Of a stretch of DNA of 64,000 nucleotides, positions 51,959-64,000 are shown in pieces. Location: NCBI RefSeq assembly GCF_018991925.1, contig NW_024720711.1:2651971-2715970 (forward strand), written 5' to 3'. The position numbers and the translations under genes were made by a program. This stretch comes from Homarus americanus (taxonomy: Eukaryota; Arthropoda; Malacostraca; Decapoda; Nephropidae). Under the pieces are notes generated by a model that saw only the letters and a list, made by a program, of their open reading frames with translations, did no database searches and was not told where the DNA came from. Positions within the stretch are counted from its first letter, which is position 1, and each line of letters begins with the position of its first letter.

Positions 51959-52412
51959 CGTTTTGTGGTGAGTGATTGTGGTTGTGATGAGTGGTTGTGG
52001 TGAGTTGTGAGTGTGGTTGTGGTGAGTGGTGGTGGTTGTGGTGAGTGATGAGTGTGGTTGTGGTGAGTGATGAGTGTGGTTGAGGTGAGTGGTGGTGGTT
52101 GTGGTGAGTGGATGAGTGTGGTTGAGGTGGTGGTGGTTGTGGTGAGTGGTGGTGGTGGTGAGTGATGAGTGTGGCTGTAGTGAGTGGTGGTGGTTGTGGT
52201 GAGTGGTGAGTGTGGTTGTGGTGAGTGGTGGTGGTGGTGGAGTGGTGAGGTGGCTGGAGGTGGAGGGTGGTGGTTGTGGTGGGGAGTGGTGGTGGCTGGT
52301 GGTGGTGGTGGTGGAGGTGTGGCTGTGTGGAGTGGTGGTGGTTGTGGTGAGTGGTGCGGTTGTGGTGAGTGATGAGTGTGGTTGAGGTGAGCGCTGGTAG
52401 TTGTGGTGAGTT
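51959..52412. repeat. GTGGTTGTGGTGAGTGGTGG minisatellite
   Basis: About 20 copies of a 15-24 bp unit: GTGGTTGTGGTGAGTG with GATGAGT or GTGGTG ends. G/T-rich with few C. Confidence 0.94.
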
Positions 52413-53010
52413 ATTCACTGTCTGCTGTTTATTAGTCACTGTTCGTTGATCAAGTTATTTACGGTTCGCTGTTTATTATTCACTGTTCATTATTCAGTGT
52501 TCGCTGATCGTTATTCACTGTTTGTTGATCGTTAGTCACTGTTCGTTGATCGTTATTCATGGTTCGCTATTTGTTAGTCACTGCTCGCTGAGCGTTAGTC
52601 ACTGTTCGTTGATCGTTATTCACGGTTCGCTGTTCGTTATTCACTGTTAAATGTTCGTTGATCGTTATTCACTGTTCTTTGATTATTATTCATTGTTCAT
52701 TCTTAACTATTCACTGTTATTCATTATTTACTGTTCACACTTCGTTGTTCACTTCACGTTTCATTATTCACTGTGCGTTGTTCATTATTCACTATTTATT
52801 GTTCATTATTCACTGTCTATTGTTCATTATTCACTGTTCACTGCTCATTAATCACGATCCGTTGTTTATTAATCACTGTTCACTGTCCGTTGTTCATTAT
52901 TCACTGTTCATTGTCCGTTGTTCATTGTTCACTGTCCGTTGTTCATTGTTCACTATCCTTTGTTCATTGTTCACTGTCCGTTGTTCATTATTCACTGTTC
53001 ACGATTCATA
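52413..53010. repeat. GTTCGTTGATCGTTATTCACT minisatellite
   Basis: About 30 diverged copies of a 15-22 bp unit centred on TTATTCACTGTTC. The left part favours GTTGATCGTTA, the right part GTCCGTTGTTCATT. Confidence 0.92.
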
Positions 53011-53049
53011 AATCTACGGACATATGTGGACGGATTTCACTGTCCTTGT

Positions 53050-53450
53050 CTTCACTGGTGTCAAGACGTGTGTTTGGAAGTGTTAAGTATAAGAATAGCC
53101 GTAAAGTGAGTTATTATGAGTTTATAAGTGTTAAGTATAAGTATAGCCGTAGAGTTATTATGAGTTTATAAGTATTAAGTATAAGTATAGCCGTAGAGTT
53201 ATTATGAGTTTATAAGTATTAAGTATAAGTATAGCCGTAAAGTGAGTTATTATGAGCTTATGAGAGTTAAGTGTAAGTATAGCAGTTAATATAAGTTTAT
53301 AAGTGTTAAGTATAAGTATAGCCGTAAAGTGAGTTATTATGATAGAGAGTTAAGTGTAAGTATAGCAGTTAATATAAGTTTATAAGTGTTAAGTATAAGT
53401 ATAGCCGTAAAGTGAGTTATTATAAAATTGTAAGTATAAGTATAATTGCT
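53050..53450. repeat. 48-bp minisatellite (TAAGTATAAGTATAGCCGTA)
   Basis: About eight copies of a 48-bp unit, GTTATTATGAGTTTATAAGT plus GTTAAGTATAAGTATAGCCG. Some units are shortened by deletion; two use the GTGTAAGTATAGCAG variant. Confidence 0.94.
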
Positions 53451-53592
53451 CATGAGTTCTTAGTAGATTGGAAACTGTATACTGTGCTTCCATGTTCTAT
53501 GTATACCGTATACTGTACCTGCATCGTTATACACATACTGAACTGTATACCTGCATTGTCTATACAGTATACATTTACTTACCAAACTGATT
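53451..53592. other. Spacer with GTATACTGTA words
   Basis: Short loosely repeated GTATACTGTAC words; otherwise unique. Confidence 0.5.
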
Positions 53593-53875
<283 letters not shown>

Positions 53876-53938
53876 CCCTGACAGCAAAATTTCAATGATT
53901 TGTGAATTTGGGGTAAAACATGTGAAAAATACCAACAG

Positions 53939-54005
53939 TTGTGTGCGTGTGTGTGTGGTGTGTGGTGTGTGTGTGTGTGTGCGTGTGTGTGTGTGTGTGC
54001 GTGCG
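53939..54005. repeat. GTGTGC microsatellite
   Basis: GT repeats with regular GC and GG interruptions. Confidence 0.94.
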
Positions 54006-54360
54006 AGCCTGTGTTTACCTGGCATGTGATATATATTTTTGAAAGCTTCTCTCTGGAATATATCAACAAAATTGGCAATATATTTTTTGGTATTATATAT
54101 TTTTTCCCTGTTGGTTAATTTTTTCTCGAAAGTAAACGTAAAATTATATGTTGAGGAGGAAGATGTCTTTAGATATATATTCAGGTTTGTTAACGAAGAA
54201 ATAATCTTTTCTGGAAGCTGTTTTAAAGACGTTGATGATTTTTCTTCTCAAGGAAAAGTTTCATGAAATATTGAAAAAAAATATGAGCGTGTCTGGGGAG
54301 AATTATTTTGTTTCTTATTGTGGTCGAGGATATTATCAACACAACTAGTGAACCTTCTGT
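54006..54360. other. Unique AT-rich stretch; no supported gene
   Basis: A 75-codon plus-strand frame (54039-54266) begins hydrophobic and ends acidic. It matches no family I recognise and could be chance in AT-rich DNA. Confidence 0.45.
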
Positions 54361-55085
54361 TAAAGATCTACTGGCTTTGGTAACCAGCTGTTGTTCTTGA
54401 TAACCAGTCACTGTCCTTAGATAACCAGCTACTGTCCTTGGTAACCAGCTGTTCTTCCTAGATAACCAGCTACTGTCCTGGTAACCAGCTGCTCTCCTAG
54501 ATAACCAGCCACTGTCTTGGTAACCAGTTGCTGTCCTAGATAACCAGCTACTGTCCTGGTAACCAGTTGGCCCTAGATAACCAGCTACTGTCCCGGTAAC
54601 CAGTTGCTGTTCCAGATAACCAGCTACTGTCCTGGTAAATCAGTTGCTGTCCAGATAACCAGCTACTGTCCAAGGTAACCAGTCACCGTCCGATAACCAG
54701 CCACTGTCCAGGTAACCAGCTGCTGTCCAAGATAACCAGCTACTGTCCTGGTAACCAGTCACTGTCCTTAGATAACCAGCTACTGTCCAGGCAACAGCTG
54801 CTGTCCTGATAACCAGCCACCGTCCTTGGTAACCAGTTGCTGTCCTAGATAACCAGCCACTGTCCTTGGAAATCCAGTTAGGTCCAAGATAACCAGCCAC
54901 TGTCCTAGGCAACCAGTTGCTGTCCTAGATAACCAGCTATCGTCCTGGCAACCAGTTGCTGTCCAAGATAACCAGCTACTGTCCAAGGTAACCATTTGCT
55001 GTCCAAGATAACCAGCTACTGTCCAAGGCAACCAGTTGCTGTCCTAGATAACCAGCTACTGTCCTTGGTAACCAGTTTCTGTCTG
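54361..55085. repeat. 39-bp dimeric minisatellite (GATAACCAGCTACTGTCC)
   Basis: About 18 copies of a 39-bp unit that is itself a dimer: GATAACCAGCTACTGTCC(T) then GGTAACCAGTTGCTGTCCTA. Indels of 1-3 bp are common. It runs directly into the related 20-bp array at 55086. Confidence 0.95.
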
Positions 55086-55527
55086 AGTCAACCACCTGCT
55101 GAGTCAATCACTTGCTGAGTCAACCATCTGCTGTCCAACTCAACCATCTGCTGTCCATGTCACTGCTGTGCAAGTCAACCACCTACTGTCCAAGTCAACC
55201 ACCTGCTGTCCAGGCCAACCACCCACTGTCCAAGTCAACCACCTGCTGTCCAAGCCAACCATCTGCTGTCCGAGTCAACCACCTCTGTCCAACCCAACCA
55301 CCTGCTGTCCAAATCAACCACTTGCTGTCCAAGTCAACCATCTGCTGTCCAGGTCAACCATCTGCTGTCCAAGTCAACCATCTGCTGTCCATGTCAACCA
55401 TCTGCTGTCAGTCAACCATCTGTCCAGCCAACCACCTGCTGTCCGAGTCAACCATCTGCTGTCCAGCCAACCACCTGCTGTCCGAGTCAACCACCTGCTG
55501 TCCGAGTCAACCACCTGCTGTGGAAAA
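55086..55527. repeat. 20-bp minisatellite (CAAGTCAACCACCTGCTGTC)
   Basis: About 22 copies of CAAGTCAACCACCTGCTGTC, with CGAGTC, CAGGTC and CCATCTG variants. The unit aligns with the half-unit GGTAACCAGCTGCTGTCCAA next door, so the arrays share an origin. Confidence 0.96.
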
Positions 55528-55954
55528 TTATTAAACCCATTCTATTGGAAATATACTCCAAGGACTCTCGCCTTTTCCTCCCTCGACACCAGCTGTAATA
55601 AAAACACACCTTTTCGAAACATTCTTCAAGAAATTCACATTTTTTTTTCCCAGCCATGATCAGGCAAAAAGCACAAAAGAAATCCCTCTCACCAAAACAA
55701 TGTCTCTCTTCATTTTGTGTTTTTTTGTTTTTTCTTCGAGTAAGTCTTTTGTTTTGTTTACTTGGTTTTATTTGAGGCCCTGACGAGAAAAATATCCTTG
55801 TTCTCAGTGTCGTAAGAATAGGATAGTAGTTGGTATGTGGCAGCTTCCGGTTGTAACAGTACAGTTATGTTGGCTCTTGTTGGTTTGTACACGTAAATGA
55901 TCAAATAATAAACAATAACACTAATATAACATAAACCACGAAACAAACAACTTT
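55528..55954. other. Unique AT-rich stretch; no gene seen
   Basis: T runs near 55640 and 55720. Short minus-strand frames here extend into the neighbouring AAC repeat and are not credible. Confidence 0.5.
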
Positions 55955-56245
55955 GGCGATAATGATAACAGGAAAAAAGGACAATAATAAAATACCAACA
56001 AAACCACAAAATCGAAAACCACAACAACAAAAAAAAACAAAACAAAACCACAGAACAAAACCACAGCAACAAAAACCACAGCAAAAAACCACAGCAACAA
56101 AAACCACAACAACAAAAACCACAGCAACAAAAACCACAGCAACAAAACCAAACAACAAAAAACCACAGCAACAAAAACCACAACAACAAAACACAGCAAC
56201 AAAAAACCACAACAAAAACCACAGCAAAAACCACAACAACTCAGT
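55955..56245. repeat. 15-bp minisatellite (AACAAAAACCACAGC)
   Basis: About 17 copies of AACAAAAACCACAGC, with CACAACAAC and shortened variants. Confidence 0.94.
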
Positions 56246-56404
56246 GTTGTCTGTTGTGTTTGTAAGTCGGTGTGCATGCTGAATCAGTGTGAACCTTACG
56301 ACGATTCTGAATATCTTATCTGTTTATCCGTCTGTGAATCTATCTATCTATCTATCTATCTATCTGTCTGTCTGTCTGTCTATCTATCTATGCCTATCTG
56401 CCTG
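56246..56404. repeat. Spacer with (TATC)n/(TGTC)n microsatellite
   Basis: CTATCTATC then CTGTCTGTC tetranucleotides at about 56338-56390, leading to the satellite. Confidence 0.94.
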
Positions 56405-59400
56405 CCTGTCCCTAGCTACAAGAGGGAACACCACACACACACACAGCTACAGAAGGGCAACAAACACACACACACAGCTACAGAAGGGGCACCACACACA
56501 CACACACACACACAGCAGATGGGGCACCACACACACACACACACACACAAAGGGCAACACACACACACACACACAGCCAAGAAGGCACCACACACACACA
56601 CACACACAGCTACAGAAGGGCACCACACACACACACACACACAGCTACAGATGGGCACCACACACACACACACACACAGCTACAGATGGGGCACCACACA
56701 CACACACACACACAGCTACAGAGGGCACCACACACACACACACACACAGCTACAGAAGGGCACCACACACACACACACACAGCCACAGATGGGCACCACA
56801 CACACACACACACACACAGCCACAGAAGGGGCACCCACACACACACACACACACAGCCAGGAGGGCACCCACACACACACACACACACAGAGCTACAGAT
56901 GGGCACCACACACACACACACACACACTCCAGAAGGCACCCACACACACACACACAGAGCTACAGAGGGCACCACACACACACACAGAGCCACAGGATGG
57001 GGCAACACACACACACACACAGAGCCACAGATGGGGGCACACACACACACACAGAGCCACAGAAGGGCACCACACACACAGAGCTACAGATGGGGCACCA
57101 CACACACACACACAGAGCTACAGATGGGGCACACACACACACACACACACACAGAGCTACAGATGGGGCACCACACACACACACACACAGCTACAGAGGG
57201 GCACCACACACACACCCAGAGCTACAGATGGGCACCCACACACACACACAGAGCTACAGATGGGGCACCACACACACACACAGCTACAGAAGGGGCACCA
57301 CACACACACACACAGAGCTACAGATGGGGCACCACACACACACACACAGAGCCACAGATGGGGCACCACACACACACACACACAGCTACAGATGGGGCAC
57401 ACACACACACACACACAGAGCTACAGAAGGGCACCACACACACACACACAAGCCACAGAAGGCACCACACACACACAGCACAGAGGCACACACACACACA
57501 GAGCTACAGATGGGGCACCACACACACACACACAGAGCCACAGAAGGCACCACACACACACACACACACAGCCACAGATGGGGCACCACACACACACACA
57601 CCCAGAGCTACAGAGGGCACCACACACACACACACAGAGCTACAGATGGGGCACCACACACACACCCAGAGCTACAGAGGGGCACCCACACACACACACC
57701 CAGAGCTACAGATGGGGCACCACACACACACACAGAGCCACAGAGGGCACCACACACACACACACAGAGCTACAGATGGGGCACCACACACACACACACA
57801 GAGCTACAGAAGGCACCACACACACACACACCCAGAGCTACAGATGGGGCACCACACACACACACACACAGAGCTACAGATGGGGCACCACACACACACA
57901 CACACACAGAGCCACAGATGGGGCACCACACACACACCCAGAGCTACAGATGGGGCACCCACACACACACACACAGAGCTACAGAGGGGCACCACACACA
58001 CACACACAGAGCTACAGATGGGGCACCACACACACACCCAGAGCTACAGATGGGGCACCCACACACACACACACAGAGCCAGATGGGGCACCACACACAC
58101 ACACCCAGAGCTACAGATGGGGCACCACACACACACACCCAGAGCCACAGATGGGGCACCACACACACCCAGAGCTACAGATGGGGCACCACACACACAC
58201 ACACAGAGCCAGATGGGGCACCACACACACACACACAGCTACAGATGGGGCACCACACACACACACACACAGAGCTACAGATGGGGCACCACACACACAC
58301 CCAGAGCTACAGATGGGGCACCACACACACACACAGAGCTACAGATGGGGCACCACACACACACACACACACAGCCACAGATGGGGCACCACACACACAC
58401 ACACAGAGCTACAGATGGGGCACCACACACACACACACAGAGCCACAGATGGGGCACACACACACACACAGAGCTACAGGGGCACCACACACACACACCC
58501 AGAGCTACAGATGGGGCACACACCACACACACACACAGAGCTACAGATGGGGCACCACACACACACACACAGCTACAGATGGGGCACCACACACACACAC
58601 ACACAGAGCTACAGATGGGGCACACACACACACACCCAGAGCTACAGATGGGGCACCACACACACACACACACAGAGCTACAGAAGGGGCACCACACACA
58701 CACACACACAGAGCTACAGATGGCACCACACACACACACACAGAGCTACAGATGGGGCACCACACACACACACACACAGAGCACAGATGGGGCACCACAC
58801 ACACACACACAGAGCTACAGATGGGGCACCACACACACACACCCAGAGCTACAGATGGGGCACCACACACACACACCCAGAGCTACAGATGGGGCACCAC
58901 ACACACACACACACAGCTACAGATGGGGCACCACACACACCCAGAGCTACAGAAGGCACCACACACACACACCCAGAGCTAAGATGGGGCACCACACACA
59001 CACCCAGAGCTCAGATGGGGCACCACACACACACACCCAGAGCCACAGATGGGGCACCACACACACACACACAGCCAGATGGGGCACCACACACACCCAG
59101 AGCTACAGATGGGGCACCACACACACACACCCAGAGCTACAGATGGGGCACCACACACACACACACCCAGAGCTACAGATGGGGCACCACACACACACCC
59201 AGAGCTACAGATGGGGCACCACACACACACACACACAGAGCTACAGATGGGGCACCACACACCAAACAGATGGCACCACACACACACACCCAGAGCTACA
59301 GATGGGGCACCACACACACACACCAGAGCTACGTGGGGCACCACACACACACACCCAGAGCTACAGATGGGGCACCACACACACACACACACACAGCTAC

Positions 59401-61144
59401 AGATGGGGCACCACACACACACACCCAGAGCTACAGATGGGGCACCCACACACACACACACAGAGCTACAGATGGGGCACACACACACACACCCAGAGCT
59501 ACAGATGGGGCACCACACACACACCCAGAGCTACAGATGGGCACACACACACACACCCAGAGCTACAGATGGGGCACCACACACACACACCCAGAGCTAC
59601 AGATGGGGCACCACACACACACACACACACACAGAGCTACAGATGGGGCACCACACACACACACCCAGAAGGGGCACCACACACACACACACCCAGAGCT
59701 ACAGATGGGGCACCACACACACACACCCAGAGCTACAGATGGGGCACCACACACACACACACAGAGCTACAGATGGGGCACCACACACACACCCAGAGCT
59801 ACAGATGGGGCACCACACACACACACACAGAGCTACAGATGGGGCACCACACACACACACCCAGAGCTACAGATGGGGCACCACACACACACACACAGAG
59901 CTACAGATGGGGCACCACACACACACACCCAGAGCTACAGATGGGCACCACACACACACACCCAGAGCTACAGATGGGGCACCACACACACACACACCCA
60001 GAGCTACAGATGGGGCACCACACACACACACACAGCTACAGATGGGGCACCACACACACACACCCAGAGCTACAGATGGGGCACCACACACACACACCCA
60101 GAGCTACAGATGGGGCACCACACACACACACACAGCTACAGATGGGGCACCACACACACACACCCAGAGCTACAGATGGGGCACCACACACACACACAGA
60201 GCTACAGATGGGGCACCACACACACACACCCAGAGCTACAGATGGGCACCACACACACACCCAGAGCTACAGATGGGGCACCACACACACACACACAGCT
60301 ACAGGAGAGGCACCACACACACACACCCAGAGCTACAGATGGGGCACCACACACACACACACAGAGCTACAGATGGGGCACCACACACACACACCCAGAG
60401 AGCTACGATGGGGCACCACACACACACCCAGAGCTACAGAAGGGCACCACACACACACACACAGCGACAGATGGGGCACCACACACACACACACAGAGCT
60501 ACAGATGGGGCAACACACACACACACACAGAGCTACAGATGGGGCACCACACACACACACACAGAGCTACAGATGGGGCAACACACACACACACAGAGCT
60601 ACAGATGGGGCACCACACACACACACCCAGAGCTACAGATGGGGCACCACACACACACACACAGAGCTACAGATGGGGCACCACACACACACACAGAGCT
60701 ACAGATGGGGCACCACACACACACCCAGAGCTCAGATGGGGCACCACACACACCCAGAGCTACAGATGGGGCACCCACACACACACACACACAGAGCTAC
60801 AGATGGGGCACCACACACACACACACAGAGCTACAGATGGGGCAACACACACACACACACAGAGCTACAGATGGGGCACCACACACACACACCCAGAGCT
60901 ACAGATGGGGCACCACACACACACCCAGAGCTACAGATGGGGCACCACACACACACACACAGAGCCACAGATGGGGCACCACACACACACACACAGAGCT
61001 ACAGATGGGGCACCACACACACACCCAGAGCTACAGATGGGGCACCACACACACACACCCAGAGCTACAGATGGGCACACACACACACACACCCAGAGCT
61101 ACAGATGGGGCACCACACACACACACACAGCTACAGATGGGGCA

Positions 61145-61176
<32 letters not shown>

Positions 61177-64000
61177 CCACAGATGGGGCACCACACACAC
61201 ACACACCCAGAGCTACAGATGGGGCACCACACACACACACACAGAGCTACAGATGGGGCAACACACACACACACACAGAGCTACAGATGGGGCACCACAC
61301 ACACACACACAGAGCTACAGATGGGCAACACACCACACACACACAGAGCTACAGATGGGGCACCACACACACACACACACAGAGCTACAGATGGGGCAAC
61401 ACACACACACACACAGAGCTACAGATGGGGCACCACACACACACACCCAGAGCTACAGATGGGGCACCACACACACACCCAGAGCTACAGATGGGGCACC
61501 ACACACACACACACACAGAGCTACAGATGGCACACACACACACAGCTACAGATGGGGCACCACACACACACCCAGAGCTACAGATGGGCACCACACACAC
61601 ACACACACACACACAGAGCTACAGATGGGGCACCACACACACACACACAGAGCTACAGATGGGGCACCACACACACACACCCAGAGCTACAGAAGGGCAC
61701 CACACACACACACACACAGCTACAGATGGGGCACCACACACACACACACAGAGCTACAGATGGGGCACCACACACACACACACAGCTACAGATGGGGCAC
61801 CACACACACACACCCAGAGCTACAGATGGGCACCACACACACACACCCAGAGCTACAGAAGGGCACCACACACACACACACACACAGCTACAGATGGGGC
61901 ACCACACACACACACACAGAGCTACAGATGGGGCACCACACACACACACAGCTACAGATGGGGCACCACACACACACACCCAGAGCTACAGATGGGGCAC
62001 CACACACACACACACCCAGAGCTACAGATGGGGCACCACACACACACACAGAAGCTACAGATGGGGCACCACACACACACCCAGAGCTACAGATGGGGCA
62101 CCACACACACACACCCAGAGCTACAGATGGGGCACCACACACACACACCCAGAGCTACAGATGGGGCACCACACACACCCAGAGCTACAGATGGGGCACC
62201 ACACACACACACCCAGAGCTACAGATGGGGCACCACACACACACACACAGAGCTACAGATGGGGCACCACACACACACACACCCAGAGCCACAGAAGGCA
62301 CCACACACACACACCCAGAGCTACAGATGGGGCACACACACACACACACAGCTACAGATGGGCACCACACACACACCCAGAGCTACAGATGGGGCACCAC
62401 ACACACACACCCAGAGCTACAGATGGGGCACCACACACCCAGAGCTACAGATGGGGCACCACACACACACACACCCAGAGCAAGAAGGCACCACACACAC
62501 ACACCCAGAGCTACAGATGGGGCACCACACACACACCCAGAGCTACAGATGGGGCACCACACACACACACACCCAGAGCTACAGAAGGGCACCACACACA
62601 CACACCCAGAGCTACAGATGGGGCACCACACACACACACACCCAGAGCTACAGATGGGGCACCACACACACACCCAGAGCTACAGATGGGGCACCACACA
62701 CACCCAGAGCTACAGATGGGGCACCACACACACACACACCCAGAGCCAGATGGGGCACCACACACACACACACAGCTACAGATGGGGCACCACACACACA
62801 CACCCAGAGCTACAGATGGGGCACCACACACACACACACACAGCTACAGATGGGGCACCACACACACACACAGCTACAGATGGGGCAACACACACACACA
62901 CCCAGAGCTACAGATGGGCACCACACACACACACAGCTACAGATGGGGACACACACACACACACCCAGAGCTACAGATGGGGCACCACACACACACACAC
63001 AGAGCTACAGATGGGGCACCACACACACACACAGCTACAGATGGGGCAACACACACACACACACCCAGAGCCAGATGGGGCACACACACACACACACACA
63101 CACAGCTACAGATGGGGCACCACACACACACACACAGCCAGATGGGGCAACACACACACACACACCCAGAGCTACAGATGGGGCACCACACACACACACA
63201 CACACAGATGGGGCACCACACACACACACACAGAGCTACAGATGGGGCAACACACACACACACACCCAGAGCTACAGATGGGGCACACCACACACACCCA
63301 GAGCTACAGATGGGGCACCACACACACACACCCAGAGCTACAGATGGGCACCACACACACACACAGCTACAGATGGGGCACCACACACACACACAGAGCT
63401 ACAGATGGGGCACCACACACACACCCAGAGCTGATGGGGCACCACACACACACACCCAGAGCTACAGATGGGGCACCACACACACACACCCAGAGCTACA
63501 GATGGGGCACCCACACACACCCAGAGCTACAGATGGGGCACCACACACACACAGCTACAGATGGGGCACCACACACACACACCCAGAGCTACAGATGGGG
63601 CACCACACACACACAGCCACAGATGGGGCACACACACACACACCCAGAGCTACAGATGGGGCACCACACACACACAGCTACAGATGGGGCACCACACACA
63701 CACCCAGAGCTACAGATGGGGCACCCACACACACACAGAGCTACAGATGGGGCACCACACACACCCAGAGCTACAGATGGGGCACCACACACACACCCAG
63801 AGCTACAGATGGGGGCACCACACACACACACCCAGAGCTACAGATGGGGCACCACACACACCCAGAGCTACAGATGGGGCACCACACACACACAGCTACA
63901 GATGGGCACCACACACACACACCCAGAGCTACAGATGGGCACCACACACACACAGCTACAGATGGGGCACCACACACACACACCCAGAGCTACAGATGGG
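56405..64000. repeat. Composite satellite: (AC)n alternating with AGAGCTACAGATGGGGCACC
   Basis: About 200 units of roughly 30-45 bp. Each has an AC run of varying length plus a core AGAGCTACAGATGGGGCACC. Left units (before about 56885) read ACAGCTACAG or ACAGCCACAGA. The AGAGC form first appears near 56889 and the CCCAGAGC form near 57214; both then become common and homogeneous. The array is cut by the window edge. None of the three plus frames of the core contains a stop, so plus-strand frames stay open for up to about 1,460 codons (59049-63434); these are artefacts. Confidence 0.97.

Noticed and set aside
54039..54266. 75-codon frame with hydrophobic start
   Set aside because: Short, in AT-rich DNA, no recognisable domain, and neighbouring DNA is repeats.
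56289..63434. Plus-strand open frames of 897 and 1,461 codons (His/Thr-rich)
   Set aside because: They come from (AC)n plus a stop-free core. The AC runs change length freely, so no reading frame is conserved.

Overview
I find no protein-coding gene, rRNA gene or functional tRNA gene that I can support in these 64 kb. The window is animal nuclear DNA, most likely from an arthropod and plausibly a decapod crustacean. The reasons are the extreme density of microsatellites and minisatellites, the many short TTAGG/CCTAA-type runs (the arthropod telomere motif, here scattered), two copies of a tRNA-derived SINE whose body carries a CACCCAGCTGTAAA-type segment, and a retroelement-like 3' end with a hairpin and an AAATC tail. 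The organism call is an inference. No gene or organelle sequence confirms it.

Layout. 1-7.9 kb: mixed microsatellites, a G-rich minisatellite (0.8-1.4 kb), a CACCTCC block (2.4-2.85 kb) with an inverted relative at 5.3-5.5 kb, a 44-bp E-box-bearing minisatellite (3.7-4.1 kb) and a 28-bp array (5.8-6.1 kb). 7.9-17.1 kb: one very large CpG- and GGT-rich satellite with about 20-bp monomers, in distinct subfamilies and with degenerate edges. 17.2-24.2 kb: an AACACTATA array, a composite ATTATCCTC.../TTTACA region with a higher-order 32-bp array, two different 26-bp arrays (20.9-21.7 and 22.2-23.5 kb) and a 117-bp triplet array. 24.2-31 kb: a 299-bp foldback MITE, SINE copy 1 (minus strand), purine and pyrimidine tracts, and GTAACGCA, GAGT and 48-bp arrays. 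31-40 kb: G-rich and purine-rich blocks, 21-bp, 32-bp and 18-bp arrays, the retroelement 3' end, SINE copy 2 and another 21-bp array. 40-44.8 kb: the least repetitive part, with a promoter-like cluster (two identical E2F-like sites and opposed CCAAT boxes) and a 44-bp minisatellite that repeats a CCAAT box. 44.8-56.3 kb: a 32-bp array with a 416-bp duplication that looks exact by eye, then 31-bp, 36-bp purine, 48-bp, 39-bp and 20-bp arrays. 56.4-64 kb: a composite satellite that alternates (AC)n with an AGAGCTACAGATGGGGCACC core and runs off the right edge.

Long open frames exist (up to about 1,460 codons), but they follow from stop-free tandem units and are not genes. With no genes there is no pathway to describe. 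The biology here is repeat biology: tandem arrays growing by unequal exchange or slippage, higher-order repeats, a few small transposons, and one or two islands that may be regulatory. Local pockets of indel-like damage inside otherwise uniform arrays suggest that some of the sequence is imperfect long-read consensus.
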